NCBI GenBank assembly: GCA_002286855.1
Contig: NRSV01000002.1
Coordinates: 244,152 to 308,151 of the forward strand
Reading direction: 5' to 3'
DNA from: Bipolaris cookei
Taxonomy: Eukaryota > Ascomycota > Dothideomycetes > Pleosporales > Pleosporaceae
DNA length: 64,000 bases
Made by a program: the position numbers and the translations under genes
The notes under the pieces: generated by a model
What the model saw: only the letters and a program-made list of their open reading frames with translations
What the model was told of the DNA's origin: nothing
Databases searched by the model: none
Part shown: piece after piece, positions 1 through 11,492 of the stretch
How the letters are laid out: the number at the start of each line of letters is the position of its first letter
Numbering within the stretch: the stretch's first letter is position 1

Positions 1-3000
1 TGTTCGGTACTGGGTTTGGTGAACTACGCCATTATGCTGCTCACTTTCCACCTTAGTCCATTTTTTATTTTATTTTATTTTATTTTGTTTTGTTTTGTTT
101 TTCCTTTTGTATGCCGTTTGAACTCTGGTTCACTGGCATCATTACCGCTGTTAACTTGCCATCAAAAATCTTGTTTTTTTTTTGAGTCGTGGGCTAACAT
201 ACGTATGTATCTATGTACGCGGGGGATGCGGAAGAAGGTACAGTATGTGCAAGTGCTGTTTACGTCGTTGTGCGCGCGGCTATCTTTCCCTTTCACTCAA
301 CCCCCAGTTACTACCAAACGCACCGAATCTATCTTTTCTCAGCCTCGTACTCGCACAACCGGTCCTCTTCTGGGGGTTTTTTTAGGCGCTCGATTGATGC
401 GCACACCGGTATTCCTTCCATTCTATACATTTTTCCTTGAAAAAATAAGTCTGATTATCTTGATTCATGTTTTTTTAAAAGAATTACTCATGCAATCTAT
501 CTATGCACCTCTTGCCTTGCAAGTTTCCTTTCTTGTGAAAGAAAGAAAGGCGAGTGGTGGGGAGGATGCGGCCATCTCATCTGATGTCTTGTCATGTCGT
601 TGCATCTTCTCTCTATCTCCCCACCTCCCCGCCTCCCCGCCTTGTAATTCTTGCATCGAGTCATTGAATAAGTTTTAGTTTTTTTTCCTTCCTCGTCAGC
701 CTTAGTGCTCCCTCTTTGCGGGCTGGCAATGCCGACGAGCAAATAGCAAGGAGAAGCTACATTCCTTCCCGTCTCGTGCGTCAGGCCCCAATCCTCTTAT
801 CACACATCCAAGCAATCCCATTCCCATCTCGCCTACTCGACCATTTCCTCCCTAGACACACACACACACACATCCCACCCCTACACACCTCGCTTGTTTC
901 CACCTCGCATGCATACACGCGAGAGCGTTGAATACGGGAACGAAAAAAGCTCGGTTTCACCATCTCCCCCCTCCCCCCTCCACCTCCTCTACCTTGTATA
1001 CTTACACCTACAATATGCGCATACTACAACCCGTTTTTTTCCGCCCCACTTACTCTACCTTCCCGGGCGACCGACCCATTTTGTGGCTGCCTTTCATCAT
1101 GAATGCGTATAGCTGCAAGGACCTCGTCCTTTCCCTTTTTCTCGCTTTCTGAACCTGATTCAAGGGCATCTGCTCCACTATTCGCTCATACTACATATAC
1201 ATACATATACATACATACACATACATACACATAACCCCGCAAGGGGCGTTATGAATCGAGACAGGGAAGCGCAGATCGGGTTAAAAACGGTGGTGGAAAA
1301 CGTTCGTATGAGGCGGGGCGGCGGGCGGACGGGCTTGTCCTGCTTTGGGTGAGTTACATATTGCTGTTGTCTAGATTTGGAGGTGTGTGGGCGCGTAGAA
1401 AGCAGAATGGGGATGGGGTGTTTGACTCGGATGCGATTCCGCCCCCATAGCTCGCGTAGTAAGTATGTAGAATGTGCGGTGCGGTCGCGACGTGAACCCC
1501 GCTCCGCGCATGAAAGAGAGAGACATGTGTTTTGCTTGAATTGAAGGAACGGGAGGGGAGGGAAATGAACTGCTTACTTGCCTGATCTTCACTGTGGTGT
1601 GAGAGTCATGTCTTCTTTTTTGGCTGTTCCCTTTTCTCGCGTTGCAAGTCGGCTGTTGCGTTTGCGTGCGCTTGCTCGTCCCCTCCCCCCCCCGGGAATG
1701 TTGGCCGGTCACTGGTGGCCAATGGGGAGCCCCGGAATAGAACGACATGGGGTCTGGATACATGCTTCCTTTGCTCTGTCTGTCTCTGACATTCCTTCCG
1801 GATATCTGGTACAGCCTTTTTTTCCCTCTTTCACATGGCCATGGTCTGGTGTGTTTTCTACTAGCACCGTTATCGTGATCGGTGAGAAAGTATCATGGGG
1901 AAATTTAGCACTATTCGCATCGGTGTAGCGATTGCTGACATTTTGCATAGAGCTTATCGGACTTAAATTTTTGCTTGCTTGCGGCGATTGTGGTGGTATA
2001 CTTCATGATGCTACATGTCGCATACTGCATGCAACATGAGTAATTACCTCCCCTGTATTTTGTAATCACCACATCATACGTCGCATCTTTATTTTCCTCT
2101 TTCTTCCAAACCACACCCATCCAAGCCTCAAATCCATATTTGCAAAAAAAAATTTTGCTTCCATTTCTATCTCTGCTATCTCATTGCAACCTTACTTCAC
2201 TATACCATATGTTCACAACCCTATGTTATAGATAGCCATACCAACCCTGCTCATACGCCCGGCACACTTTCCTTCCCTGCAACTCTATTCTCAGGTGCAT
2301 ATGTGTAGATCCAAAGACCTGGGATGAGCGCATTTCCATTTACATTTTTGCGTTTTGCGGGCCGGTGGTGGGGTTGACTGAGCGGGCGGAACAAGGTTGC
2401 GCGAGAAACAACCCCCCCCCCCGCCCCCCGGTAGATATCAAGGTAAGTAAGTTTGTAGTAAGACTGAGAGCGGGTGTCCACGGCCCCAATAGTAAAAAGA
2501 GGGTTATACGCCGGGATTGACGGGCAGCGGCCGGGAGAATCAGACAAGGGGGGACATCGGGATAGGAAAAGTTAAGGTTGGGTAATCACTGTAAGGGTAC
2601 TCCGTAAGCACGAACAAAGACGGGAAAGAGTAAAAGGTCACATGTGTATGCGGCGCCGAGAGGGGACAAAGAAAGGGTATCCCAGCTTCAACCCAAGTCT
2701 TCACCCTGGGGCCCATGGGTGCGGTGGCGGAATAAGGTTGCGTTTTGAGGGGGGGCCCTTCTTTCGCGTATCCCCCCTCTAGGGATTACGGATGAGTAGG
2801 GTAGATGGCGAAGTATAAGGGTAAGAATGACGTTTGAGTTTTTTTTGAAGGGCGCCGGAGAAGGGCCGTTGTGAAGGGTTTTGGTTTGGGTTGCGAAATG
2901 CTATGGGAGAGTGGCTGATGTCTCTTCAAGGGGGCAGAATACGAGGGGCTGGTTTTGCTTGGATTGTAAGAAGGGGGATGGAAAAGTTAAAATCTCGTAG

Positions 3001-4105
3001 TTCGGTTTTGATGCTGAGTATGGTTCGGTATGTACAGGGAGTGTGATGCATGACAGGGTGTGAATGCTTTAGCGTTTATATTCCAAGTCGTTTCTAGTCT
3101 TCCGAGACATGTATCGTATCGCTTCCAATTCGATTAATGTTTCCATTCGATTTGTATGGGATGTTTTTTTTTGATTTATTTTTTTACGATATCTATATTT
3201 ACAGGGTACCAGCACTAGTTGTAACACTGCGATGTTACCTTGTACATATGCAAACCATCTTACCTGTGTTGAATCCGGCTCTCAATTCAGGCATGAAGAC
3301 AGAAAAATGTCTTTGAAATTGTAGTTTCATCATTAATGGGCACAGATCGATAAGGTATCCTGGGTTTGCAGACGTAACATAACCGCAGTCGCAGTCTTCC
3401 TTGCAATATCTAGACACGAGATGTATTACGAAGATAACCTACTTTGAAGAAAAAGGAGATTTGAATAGTCGAGTGTCTTGGCCAGTACTATGTACGACTT
3501 GCAACACTTACAACAGAGCACCTGTAAGCTTTCGAAACATTAAAAAGAGACATGCACGAAATGATTTTACCCCGCAGTGGTTGACATCATACAGACAGGC
3601 CATACATGGCGATGAATAAAAGCATAGGTTTAGCCATGTAGTCTGCTGGCATCTCGCTGCTGTGACGGCTATCCGATATATTTTCTCTTCAGTACGAGTG
3701 GGACATCCCGTAGACAGCCAAGTGGAAAAATACAAATATGATGGTATCTAGGACTTTTAAAGCCAAAAATTTGTAGTATTGATTGAGTCTTTTTTTTGTT
3801 TGATGTGAGATACGTGCAGGTCGAGATACTTTCTGCTATCCTTTTCTAAGAAACAGTGATTCGCTACTCAAGAAGCGAAGCATATACCAACCATTCAAGC
3901 AGTAGTATTTATTCACTGGCACTTGGCGTCCCACTCCCGAAAAGAGTATCAAAGAAACTTTGCCAGGTGGATGCCAAGTTGAAACTGAGTAGACAACCAT
4001 ATCCACCCTGCACTGACTGACTTTGTCGTAACAGGTTCTCACCTAATCATACATGTCAATTCCGAATATCCCAACTTCACATACATACTTGAGTGCTTCA
4101 AAAGT
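1..4105. other. Gene-free, pyrimidine-rich region
   Basis: I see no convincing gene on either strand. The plus strand is rich in T and C runs (61-115, 175-185, 960-1000), with a TACA/CATA microsatellite near 1190-1233 and C or G runs near 1685-1700 and 2408-2430. Open frames here are short, low in complexity and resemble no family I know. Such tracts in filamentous ascomycetes often belong to long untranslated leaders or 3' flanks, so part of it may be UTR of a gene beyond the left edge; that is inference. Confidence 0.6.
1190..1233. repeat. TACA/CATA microsatellite
   Basis: Imperfect tetranucleotide repeat of CATA/TACA units, interrupted by CAC. It lies in a region without genes. Confidence 0.75.
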
Positions 4106-5335
4106 CTATGCTACACTGTTTGTAACTTGAACAAACTTTTGCCACTCGTTGTATGCCGCTCCACTCGAGATTGCCCACTTTGCTCTTCGGACACCTTCTT
4201 TCCAGCGTCCACCACCAGGCCCAACCTCTTTGATGACATTACCATCATCATCCTCGCCCATGTTACTTGTATCAGCATCACAGATACCGCTTACTACGAA
4301 CAAGGCTGCCGTATTAATGTAAACAAAATGCAGAATCGGGTCGTCAGGCGGGACCTCGCCGTTCAAAATCTTCATGAGGATTGTGGCATTCTGTTCTGGG
4401 GACTGACCCGGGCTAACCTCGCTGAGGGGATGCTCAGGAAGTCCAAAGTCGGCAGGGCTGACGGTGAAGTAGTTGATGTCGACTTCACCTGTTGATGCAT
4501 TCTCAACTAGGCGCCAGCAGTGAGTTGGTCCGGCACACGATAGCTCGTCAAGTTCCTCGTCGCCACAGATAATCATGCCCTTCTTGGATCCTGATTGCTT
4601 GAGTGACTCTGCAAAATCTGGCCCAATCTCTTTCCTGGCTACACCCAGCACACGGGCCTCGATCAGTTCGTGCAGGGGGTTTGCTAAAGGACCAAGGAGG
4701 TTGAAGATGGTTCGCCAGCCCAATTGCTTCCGAATGGAAGCGGCATGCCTGGCACCAGGATGGAAGATGGGGGCGAACAAAAAGGCATAGTTGGTCTGTG
4801 AGTAGATTTCATGGATCGTGTTTGGGGTAATGGCGGTAATGACAGGGGCCTTTGGTGGTGTGCAGGCAAGGAGATCTGCCGAGCCAGAGCGCGATGTAGA
4901 CGCTTTATTGCCGTGTTTTGCAATCATGAGCAGAGAGCTTGCTAGAATGGATGAGGTAGTGCTGATGTTGAAAGTGTTGTGTGAGTCACCCCCTGTGCCT
5001 ACAATGTCACACAAGCCGCCGTGGTAGTTCCCTTCTTTCCTTCCCCGTTTGGCAATGAGCTCTTGAAGGCCTTGGATATCCACAGTGGTTGAAAAGTCAC
5101 GCATGGCCTTGGAGCACTTTGCCAGCACCTCGGCTTGTCTGTCCTGGTCTGTGAAGTGGAGACATGTTAACAATGCACCTGTCTGTACCTCTGAGAGACT
5201 GTTGGTAAAGATCAAGGCGAGTGCAGCTGCAATCTCGTCGGCGGTTGGCTTGGTGGTGGGTGACTCATGCCAGAGGCGTTTGAGGAGGGGCGTGATGGAC
5301 GTCTTTTTGTCCTCGTCGGCGGCGTCGGTGGCCAT
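4106..5335 (-). CDS. TRP4: Anthranilate phosphoribosyltransferase
   Basis: The enzyme transfers phosphoribosyl from PRPP to anthranilate, the second step of tryptophan synthesis from chorismate. The protein is 409 aa in one exon. The PRPP/anthranilate signature GTGGDSHNTFNIST is present, followed by the conserved KHGN and SGSADLL segments and the GPLANPL motif. An N-terminal helical domain (PTADEIAAALALIFT) precedes the nucleoside phosphorylase/PRT fold. I chose the ATG at 5335 (MATDAADEDKK) because the in-frame codons further upstream encode a Pro-rich stretch unlike the family. The frame ends in NSVA. The gene diverges from MAK21 across about 400 bp that include a TGAGTCA site, which fits cross-pathway control of amino-acid genes. 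Confidence 0.95.
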   Translation of the reverse strand: MATDAADEDKKTSITPLLKRLWHESPTTKPTADEIAAALALIFTNSLSEVQTGALLTCLHFTDQDRQAEVLAKCSKAMRDFSTTVDIQGLQELIAKRGRKEGNYHGGLCDIVGTGGDSHNTFNISTTSSILASSLLMIAKHGNKASTSRSGSADLLACTPPKAPVITAITPNTIHEIYSQTNYAFLFAPIFHPGARHAASIRKQLGWRTIFNLLGPLANPLHELIEARVLGVARKEIGPDFAESLKQSGSKKGMIICGDEELDELSCAGPTHCWRLVENASTGEVDINYFTVSPADFGLPEHPLSEVSPGQSPEQNATILMKILNGEVPPDDPILHFVYINTAALFVVSGICDADTSNMGEDDDGNVIKEVGPGGGRWKEGVRRAKWAISSGAAYNEWQKFVQVTNSVA

Positions 5336-5505
5336 GGTAGGGTGAATTAGTGTGATTTGCTCGCCGGCGGGGTAGGTTGGCGGGGCAGAGGGTGGTCGGT
5401 AGTGGTGAGATGGACGTGTATTTGTCGGGACACGTGTCAATGGCAGTTTCTATATGTTGTGTGACTGAGCCAATACACCACGCATTGTTAGTTTGGGGAT
5501 ATGGC

Positions 5506-5512
5506 TGAGTCA
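5506..5512. promoter_or_regulatory. Gcn4/CPC1-type site TGAGTCA
   Basis: Perfect match to the TGASTCA palindrome bound by Gcn4/CPC1 bZIP activators, 171 bp upstream of the TRP4 ATG. The target gene makes an amino acid, so the site is plausible as a general-control element. The remaining intergenic DNA (5336-5736) shows no other element I can name. Confidence 0.5.
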
Positions 5513-5736
5513 CGGGGGTGGTGTTTTGGCATATTCCGCTCCCGACAGGGTCCTTTGATGTGCTGCACAATGACAGGCCCCACCGCGCTAGGGCACACTG
5601 CTAGCGTGCCAAGAATCTTCAAATTCTCGACTCATCGCCGTGCGAGCGCCGCCATCTTTTTCGCGGTCGTGACGGGTCAGAGGAAATTCTCTGACGGACC
5701 TTGCAGCTGCTCCGCGCGCGACACCCAAAACATCAA

Positions 5737-8484
5737 ATGGGGAAGAAGCGAACCCATGCCGAGACCAAGGATGGCTTTGCGAAGCCTGAGCCGGACCAGG
5801 GCCGGGTGAGCGCGAAGAAAGAGCACAAGAAGGACCAGAAGAAGCCGCACGCGCAGTCGCAGCTTGTATGTGTCCTGAAAGAAAAACCACCTGTATTGTA
5901 TCGCCATGCTAACGCGAAACAGCTGATTAATCCACAACCAGAATGGCATGCCATTGACCTTCCAGAGCTTCCTATCGTCGACAATCCCACCATCCCGCCG
6001 CGTTACATCATCGATGCGCTCCACGACTATGCCGTCCAGCTGCTCGACGCAGAGGCCAAGGAGTATGCAACCTCGCACCTCGCAAAGGACTCGTCGCACA
6101 AGTTCATGGCCACCGTCATGGACTCTGGTACCATGGAGGACAAGGTATCAGCCCTGACGCTCTTGGTCCAAGAGTCGCCACTGCACACGCAAAAGGCTTT
6201 TGGCCAGCTCATGGGATTGTCGCAGAAGAAGAGCAGGAACGTCGCCATGCAGGCTTTGGCTGCGCTAAAGGATTTGCTCGGCCAGGGCGTCCTCCTTCCC
6301 CCAGACCGAAAACTAAAGGCGTTTGCGCGACAGCCAGCTCTCCTCTCCGCCATCCAGGGAAAGAATGCGCACTGGAAAGCGGGCGAGAAGCTTCCTGGCA
6401 GCCTGCAAAAGACGCATTTGATTATGTGGGCGTTCGAGGACTGGCTAAAGAAGCAATACTTTGAGCTGCTCAAGATTCTCGAGGCATGGTCTAATGATGA
6501 GGTTGAGTTCTCGCGCAACCGTGCTGTCACATATGTCTGGGAGCTCCTCAAGGAAAAACCAGAACAGGAAGAAAATCTGCTGCGACTGCTCATCAACAAG
6601 CTAGGAGACAAGGAGAAGAAGGTTGCATCAAGGGCCTCGTACCTGCTGCTCCAGCTGCAAAACACCCACCCGCTCATGAAAAACGTCATCATTAGCTCCA
6701 TCGAGTCTGATCTGCTCTTCCGACCGAACCAGAGCGGAATTGCCAAATACTACGCCGTCATCACCCTCAACCAGACCGTCCTCAGCTTGAAAGAGCCCGA
6801 GGTAGCCAACAAGCTGTTGGAAATCTACTTTAGTCTCTTCTTGGGCCTGCTGAAGAAGCAAAAGGAACACGAAAAGGAGGAGAAGCGGCTGAACAAGCAT
6901 GGCCTCATCCAAGGAGGTGGTGGAAAACCCGGTAAGATGGCTAAGCAAAAGGCTGAAAAGGCGGCTACCATGGCTTTCAAAGTCGAGGACGAGTCGCGCG
7001 AGAAGCTCATTTCAGCAATCTTGACGGGCGTCAACCGCGCATTTCCCTTTGCTAAAACCGATGACGCCAAGTTTGAGGACCAGCTGAACATGATTTTTGA
7101 AGTGACGCACTCTTCCAACTTCAACACCAGTATCCAGGCCATGACTCTGATTCAGCAGATTTCGGCCGCGAAGCATTATTCTGCGGACCGCTTCTATCGT
7201 ACGCTATACGAGTCGCTTCTGGATCCACGCCTCATGACGACTTCAAAGCACATTATGTTTTTGAACTTGCTTTACAGGTCGCTCAAGGCTGACACAAGCA
7301 TCAAGCGCGTAAAGGCCTTTGTGAAGCGTCTGCTCCAGACCATCCACATGCATGAGCCTCCGTTTATTTGCGGAGTTTTGTACCTTGTAAACGAATTGAT
7401 CAACACCTTCCCGAGCATCAAGTCCATGCTATCCATACCAGAAGACCATGCTGATGACAGCGGCGATGAACACTACGAGGATGTTGATGAGGAAAAGGAG
7501 CCGACAACCAACAAGAGCGAGGACAAGTTTGCAGCACCAGCCTACGATTCCCGAAAACGAGACCCAGAACACGCAAGAGCTGACCTGTCGTGCTTATGGG
7601 AGTTGCTGCCGTTGCAAGCACATTACCACCCCTCGGTCCATGTGCTTGCCTCCAAGATTGTCAACCAGGAGCCCATCAAGGAGAAGCCAGATCCAACAAT
7701 CTACACTCTGATGAACTTCCTCGACAAATTTCCCTTTAAGAATGCAAAGACCAAGTCATCCGGCATCCACGGTACATCCATCATGCAGCCCATGGCCGGC
7801 ACTTCCAAAGCGGCATCCTACCTCATCACGACGCGCGACGGCGACCGGATGCACGACCCGCTCAACTCTGAGCAATTCTGGCGCCGCAAGGTCGACAACG
7901 TGCGCGACGACGAAGTCTTCTTTCACACGTACTTTGAAAAAGCAGGCAAAGCCAAGCAGGCGGAGAAGAAGACGAAGAAGAAGAACCGCAAGCAGGACGA
8001 CAGCGAGGACAGCGCTGACGACGAAGAAATCTGGCAGGCCCTTGTCAAGAGCAGACCCGAAGTTGAGGGCGACGGCGGCGACGACGACGATCTCAGCGAC
8101 TTTGACATGGACGACATGATGAGCGATGATGACGAGGGAGCAGGGGGTATGGACGGCGGCGTCGAACTGAATCTCGGTAGCGACGACGACGACGACGATG
8201 AAGAAGAAGAAGAAGAAGAAGAAGAAGAAGAAGAAGAAGACGTGGAGACGGGTGGTCAGCACATCGATGACAACGACGACGACGATGACTTTGAAAATTT
8301 CGATCTCGACGACGAAGACGCATTCATGGATAGTGATGCCGATGTCCCCATTGATATTGACATTAACGAGGAGGAAGGCGCAAAGGGTGGACGCAAGACC
8401 AAGAAGCGCAAGCTTAAGAATCTGCCTACTTTTGCCTCTGCAGACGATTACGCCAAGTTGCTTGCTGATGAGGATAGCGAGTAA
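5737..8484 (+). CDS. MAK21: Ribosome biogenesis protein MAK21/NOC1 (CBF domain)
   Basis: Nucleolar factor for 60S subunit assembly and export, acting with NOC2. The start MGKKRTHAETK at 5737 gives a basic N terminus. An intron of 57 nt (5866-5922: GTATGT donor, GCTAAC branch, ACAG acceptor) is a multiple of three and has no stop, so the frame reads through it. Removing it joins AQSQL directly to LINPQPEWHAIDLPELP, the conserved NOC1 N-terminal block, giving 896 aa. Helical repeats follow, then the CBF domain (KHIMFLNLLYRSLKAD, ICGVLYLVNELI). The C terminus is acidic and low in complexity, with Asp runs, a GAA-repeat-coded Glu run and a basic end (KTKKRKLKNLP), as in other MAK21 proteins. Confidence 0.93.
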   Translation: MGKKRTHAETKDGFAKPEPDQGRVSAKKEHKKDQKKPHAQSQLVCVLKEKPPVLYRHANAKQLINPQPEWHAIDLPELPIVDNPTIPPRYIIDALHDYAVQLLDAEAKEYATSHLAKDSSHKFMATVMDSGTMEDKVSALTLLVQESPLHTQKAFGQLMGLSQKKSRNVAMQALAALKDLLGQGVLLPPDRKLKAFARQPALLSAIQGKNAHWKAGEKLPGSLQKTHLIMWAFEDWLKKQYFELLKILEAWSNDEVEFSRNRAVTYVWELLKEKPEQEENLLRLLINKLGDKEKKVASRASYLLLQLQNTHPLMKNVIISSIESDLLFRPNQSGIAKYYAVITLNQTVLSLKEPEVANKLLEIYFSLFLGLLKKQKEHEKEEKRLNKHGLIQGGGGKPGKMAKQKAEKAATMAFKVEDESREKLISAILTGVNRAFPFAKTDDAKFEDQLNMIFEVTHSSNFNTSIQAMTLIQQISAAKHYSADRFYRTLYESLLDPRLMTTSKHIMFLNLLYRSLKADTSIKRVKAFVKRLLQTIHMHEPPFICGVLYLVNELINTFPSIKSMLSIPEDHADDSGDEHYEDVDEEKEPTTNKSEDKFAAPAYDSRKRDPEHARADLSCLWELLPLQAHYHPSVHVLASKIVNQEPIKEKPDPTIYTLMNFLDKFPFKNAKTKSSGIHGTSIMQPMAGTSKAASYLITTRDGDRMHDPLNSEQFWRRKVDNVRDDEVFFHTYFEKAGKAKQAEKKTKKKNRKQDDSEDSADDEEIWQALVKSRPEVEGDGGDDDDLSDFDMDDMMSDDDEGAGGMDGGVELNLGSDDDDDDEEEEEEEEEEEEEDVETGGQHIDDNDDDDDFENFDLDDEDAFMDSDADVPIDIDINEEEGAKGGRKTKKRKLKNLPTFASADDYAKLLADEDSE
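8200..8238 (+). repeat. GAA trinucleotide repeat coding poly-Glu
   Basis: Thirteen GAA units inside the MAK21 reading frame, next to GAC/GAT repeats coding Asp. The tract codes part of the acidic tail; length changes by units of three would keep the frame. Confidence 0.9.
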
Positions 8485-10409
8485 GCTTGTGTGTTTTGGT
8501 CTTTGTGTTGATGTAGTTTTTGCAAAGAGACATTCTTTTTTCCACTCAAAAGAAGAAGAGATTTTGTTTAACTTGTTATGTAAGGTCGTGTGCCCTAATT
8601 GGTTGTCATTGTAAGGGCGGGGAGCGAACGTCGTATATGCCCCGTTTCAATCGCATGGGAGGTCTTTAGGGGGTTTTCTTTTTGGGCAATTGTTAGATAC
8701 ACACATACCCCCCCTTTTGTAATGGACGAAACGGCAAATTCAAAGTAGACTCTCAACGAGTTTCTGACATTTCTCTCTCTCTCCTCAAGCATTTCTTTTT
8801 TTTTGCTTCCCTATTTTGTTTTGTTTCATGAGGGATGGGGTTTCTAGACTACATCATGCAGCAGCATAAGATGAAAACAAGTTTATATACCGTTTCCAAC
8901 GTTGGAAAAACAAAAGGGAAGCAAGTGAAACCGGAAAGCATTCAAGACCAAAGCTTCAAAATGCATGCGGAATCATGCGTTTCTGCTCGAGTTTTCCTTG
9001 TCAGAGACAATGGGAAACATGCAATCCCCATCTTCCTTATAGAAGCAGAACCCCAGATGTTTCAATGTAAAACGGGCTAGAACGTTGACAGTCTGGTGTT
9101 CATATTTGTTTTTTTCTTCTTTGAACCTTCACATGTTCAATACGGATGGCGCATTTGCGAACGAGGGATAGTATGCATTACTCTGTTCCGGGATGCGGTA
9201 TATGCTCTGACCCAATGTTCCTCGGCAAAGACCCCTCTTGGTCGTATCGTTTCCCTCTTTTAGCTATACATACTTGCTTTTTTTGTGTGGCGAAGATCTG
9301 GTGACCCGCGGTTTTGTCGGTGCTTGGGATATGCTAATTTGATGGGAGAGAGTATGGATCGCGATTTGGAATGTTTGTTGGATATTACTTAGGGAGAGAT
9401 AGGTTGGGACTGAGAGAGCATAGTATGGGCATAGGGGATGATGCTAAACATGGGGATTTTCCGTGTTGATGCGACAAATGCAAAAGGTAAAGGAAATGGC
9501 TTGGGCGGATGCTGTTGAGATGAGGAAAAGGAATGGGAAACGTAAGGTAGACTGTGGTGTTTTAGTAGTGATGAGAGTGGAGTTTCGTTTGGATGCTAGA
9601 GCATGGAATGGAGATGGAGATGGAGATGGAGACGGAGACGGGGCAAGTAGGATGTGTGTAGAAGAAGACTGGGTGGTGAGCTGCCATTGCAGCTGATGGC
9701 TGATCAAGTGGAAGCGCGGTTTTGGAACACGCCGTCTCCGTCCGAGGAGACTCATGTCTGTCAGCGTCACCTGCCTATACATGTCACGTTGGTGTCAAGA
9801 AATCTGCTGCGGATGAAATCGAGATGATTAGAAAATCAGATTGCGTTGAGGCGACGGCCGATGTAACGTTCGTGAGACAAGCATGCAAAGTTGTGGGCGG
9901 GCGGGCTGGTGAGGTTGGGAAGCGCGGCTAGTCCAGCCTAGTTGGCTAACCTCAATCCAGCCATTCTGTTTCGAACATGTGTAGTGTTGGACAGGATAGA
10001 GTTTGAACAAAGTTGACCGACACTTTGCTACGCAGCAAACAAGCAGCGACAGGAGGGCGATCATGTTGAACAGACGGTGTGCGGTGACTGAGTGCACATG
10101 TCGCTCAGGAGACCATGCACGGCCAAAATGAGGGCCCCATTCAGCCGTTGTCGAGAGTGCGGACAGACATGCCACCCACCTTTGGTTGGAGCGAACCCGA
10201 GGCCATACCAAAACGGGTCCCGGTTGCCGCTCCAGCCCCTTGGCTGAGCCCCTGCGTAACCCACTCGCTCACATTTACGAGATGACGCTGTCGGGCCTAA
10301 TTTTAGAGCCAGCACATTCTGAGAGGACGCGTAATGCCGTGTGTTTGCCATTATAGAACAAGCGATGTTGGCCGTCATTGGCGGGTATTGCATGCTGAAT
10401 GCTATGTAT

Positions 10410-10488
<79 letters not shown>

Positions 10489-11492
10489 GTGCAGGGTAAG
10501 TCTTGCAGAGAGCTAAAAACAAGCAAGCGCCCGGCAAGCTTATCGATTGCGCACGTGACGGACCGCATTGCTTACTTGCTGTTGTGGCCTGTGTGTAGTC
10601 AGAGTACTGGACTGTGTAGCAGACAAACATTGGGGGAAACAAGGACAAAGGGGTGCGCCCAACGGAGCGTCGAGCATTGAAAAATTGCCATGTGAAAAGT
10701 GGAGAGGCTGAAGCCGGGGTCGGCAGAGGATTTGACGGGGGACATGACGACAGCATGCGCTTTGTTTCTGCGGGAACCCGCACACCACGCCACACCACAC
10801 CTCACCGCACTGCGCTGAGAGAAGGTTGGAAGATGGCGAGAGGTTTGCTGAAACTTGGGATGAGGCTGGGCTGGTCAGCACCAGAGGCGCGCCTGACAGT
10901 CAGTCTTGCATGCGTTGCGATGTTTTTGTTTTTCTTCTTTGGCCAGCATGCTGAGACGACAATGGCACCAATTCATTCCTTTCTCGGCGACCAAGACAAC
11001 ACAGTCGTGCTGCTTGTAGAGTAATATGGCCCAATATTGACACATATCACGATCAGCGTCTGCAAGGACGATGGGAAATCAATAAAAAAAATATCTCCGC
11101 TGCCACAACGGGCACGAAACTTGGTCGCCACCAAACAGGGCCATTATTGGCTGTGCTGACCGCTAGCAGCTTGTCACAACGCCCGTTGGCCTGTTTAGGG
11201 TTAGCATGAGGCTGGCTGGTTGCCTGGTCAGGGTGGCGCGGGCCTCTCGGGCTAGTGTTAGCTCGTATGCCTGTTCCTCAGGAGCGGGTGAAGAGAACAG
11301 CGGCAATAAAAGGAGGGCGCGTCGCGTAGACGACAATTCTCTTCCTGCTCCATCCCATCTCGCTCCAGTCGTTACTCGTCTGAATCGCTACTTGCAGCTC
11401 GTCCTTCATCGTCAACTCCCAATCGCTCAAAGACGCGTCTTTTAATATCAACCACCACCCGAAAAACAAACACCACTACTACCACCATCAAA
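8485..11492. other. Intergenic region without recognised gene
   Basis: About 3 kb between MAK21 and the next gene. It holds T-rich 3' flank sequence, a short GGAGAT repeat near 9610-9635 and a TAG microsatellite at 10411-10488. Open frames across it are short, mostly created by the repeats, and resemble no known family. The last 100 bp (11393-11492) is CT/CA-rich and looks like a leader of the following gene. Confidence 0.6.
10411..10488. repeat. (TAG)26 microsatellite
   Basis: Perfect run of 26 TAG units (read as CTA/TAC/ACT on the other strand). Any long open frame through it is poly-Ser, poly-Tyr or poly-Thr and is an artefact of the repeat. Confidence 0.97.

Noticed and set aside
7756..8262. 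Antisense open frame with poly-Phe/poly-Val runs opposite MAK21
   Set aside because: It is the reverse of the GAA/GAC repeats coding the acidic tail of MAK21, with no independent signal.
8835..9080. Short plus-strand open frame after MAK21
   Set aside because: No family resemblance, no splice partners, and it lies in 3' flank sequence.
10061..10798. Open frame with a poly-Thr run across the TAG repeat
   Set aside because: Its length comes only from the microsatellite, and the flanking residues resemble no protein.
11190..11205. TTTAGGGTTAG-like sequence, and a CTTAACCCTAAG-like sequence near 24818
   Set aside because: Each holds about one and a half telomere-type units; too short to be an interstitial telomere.
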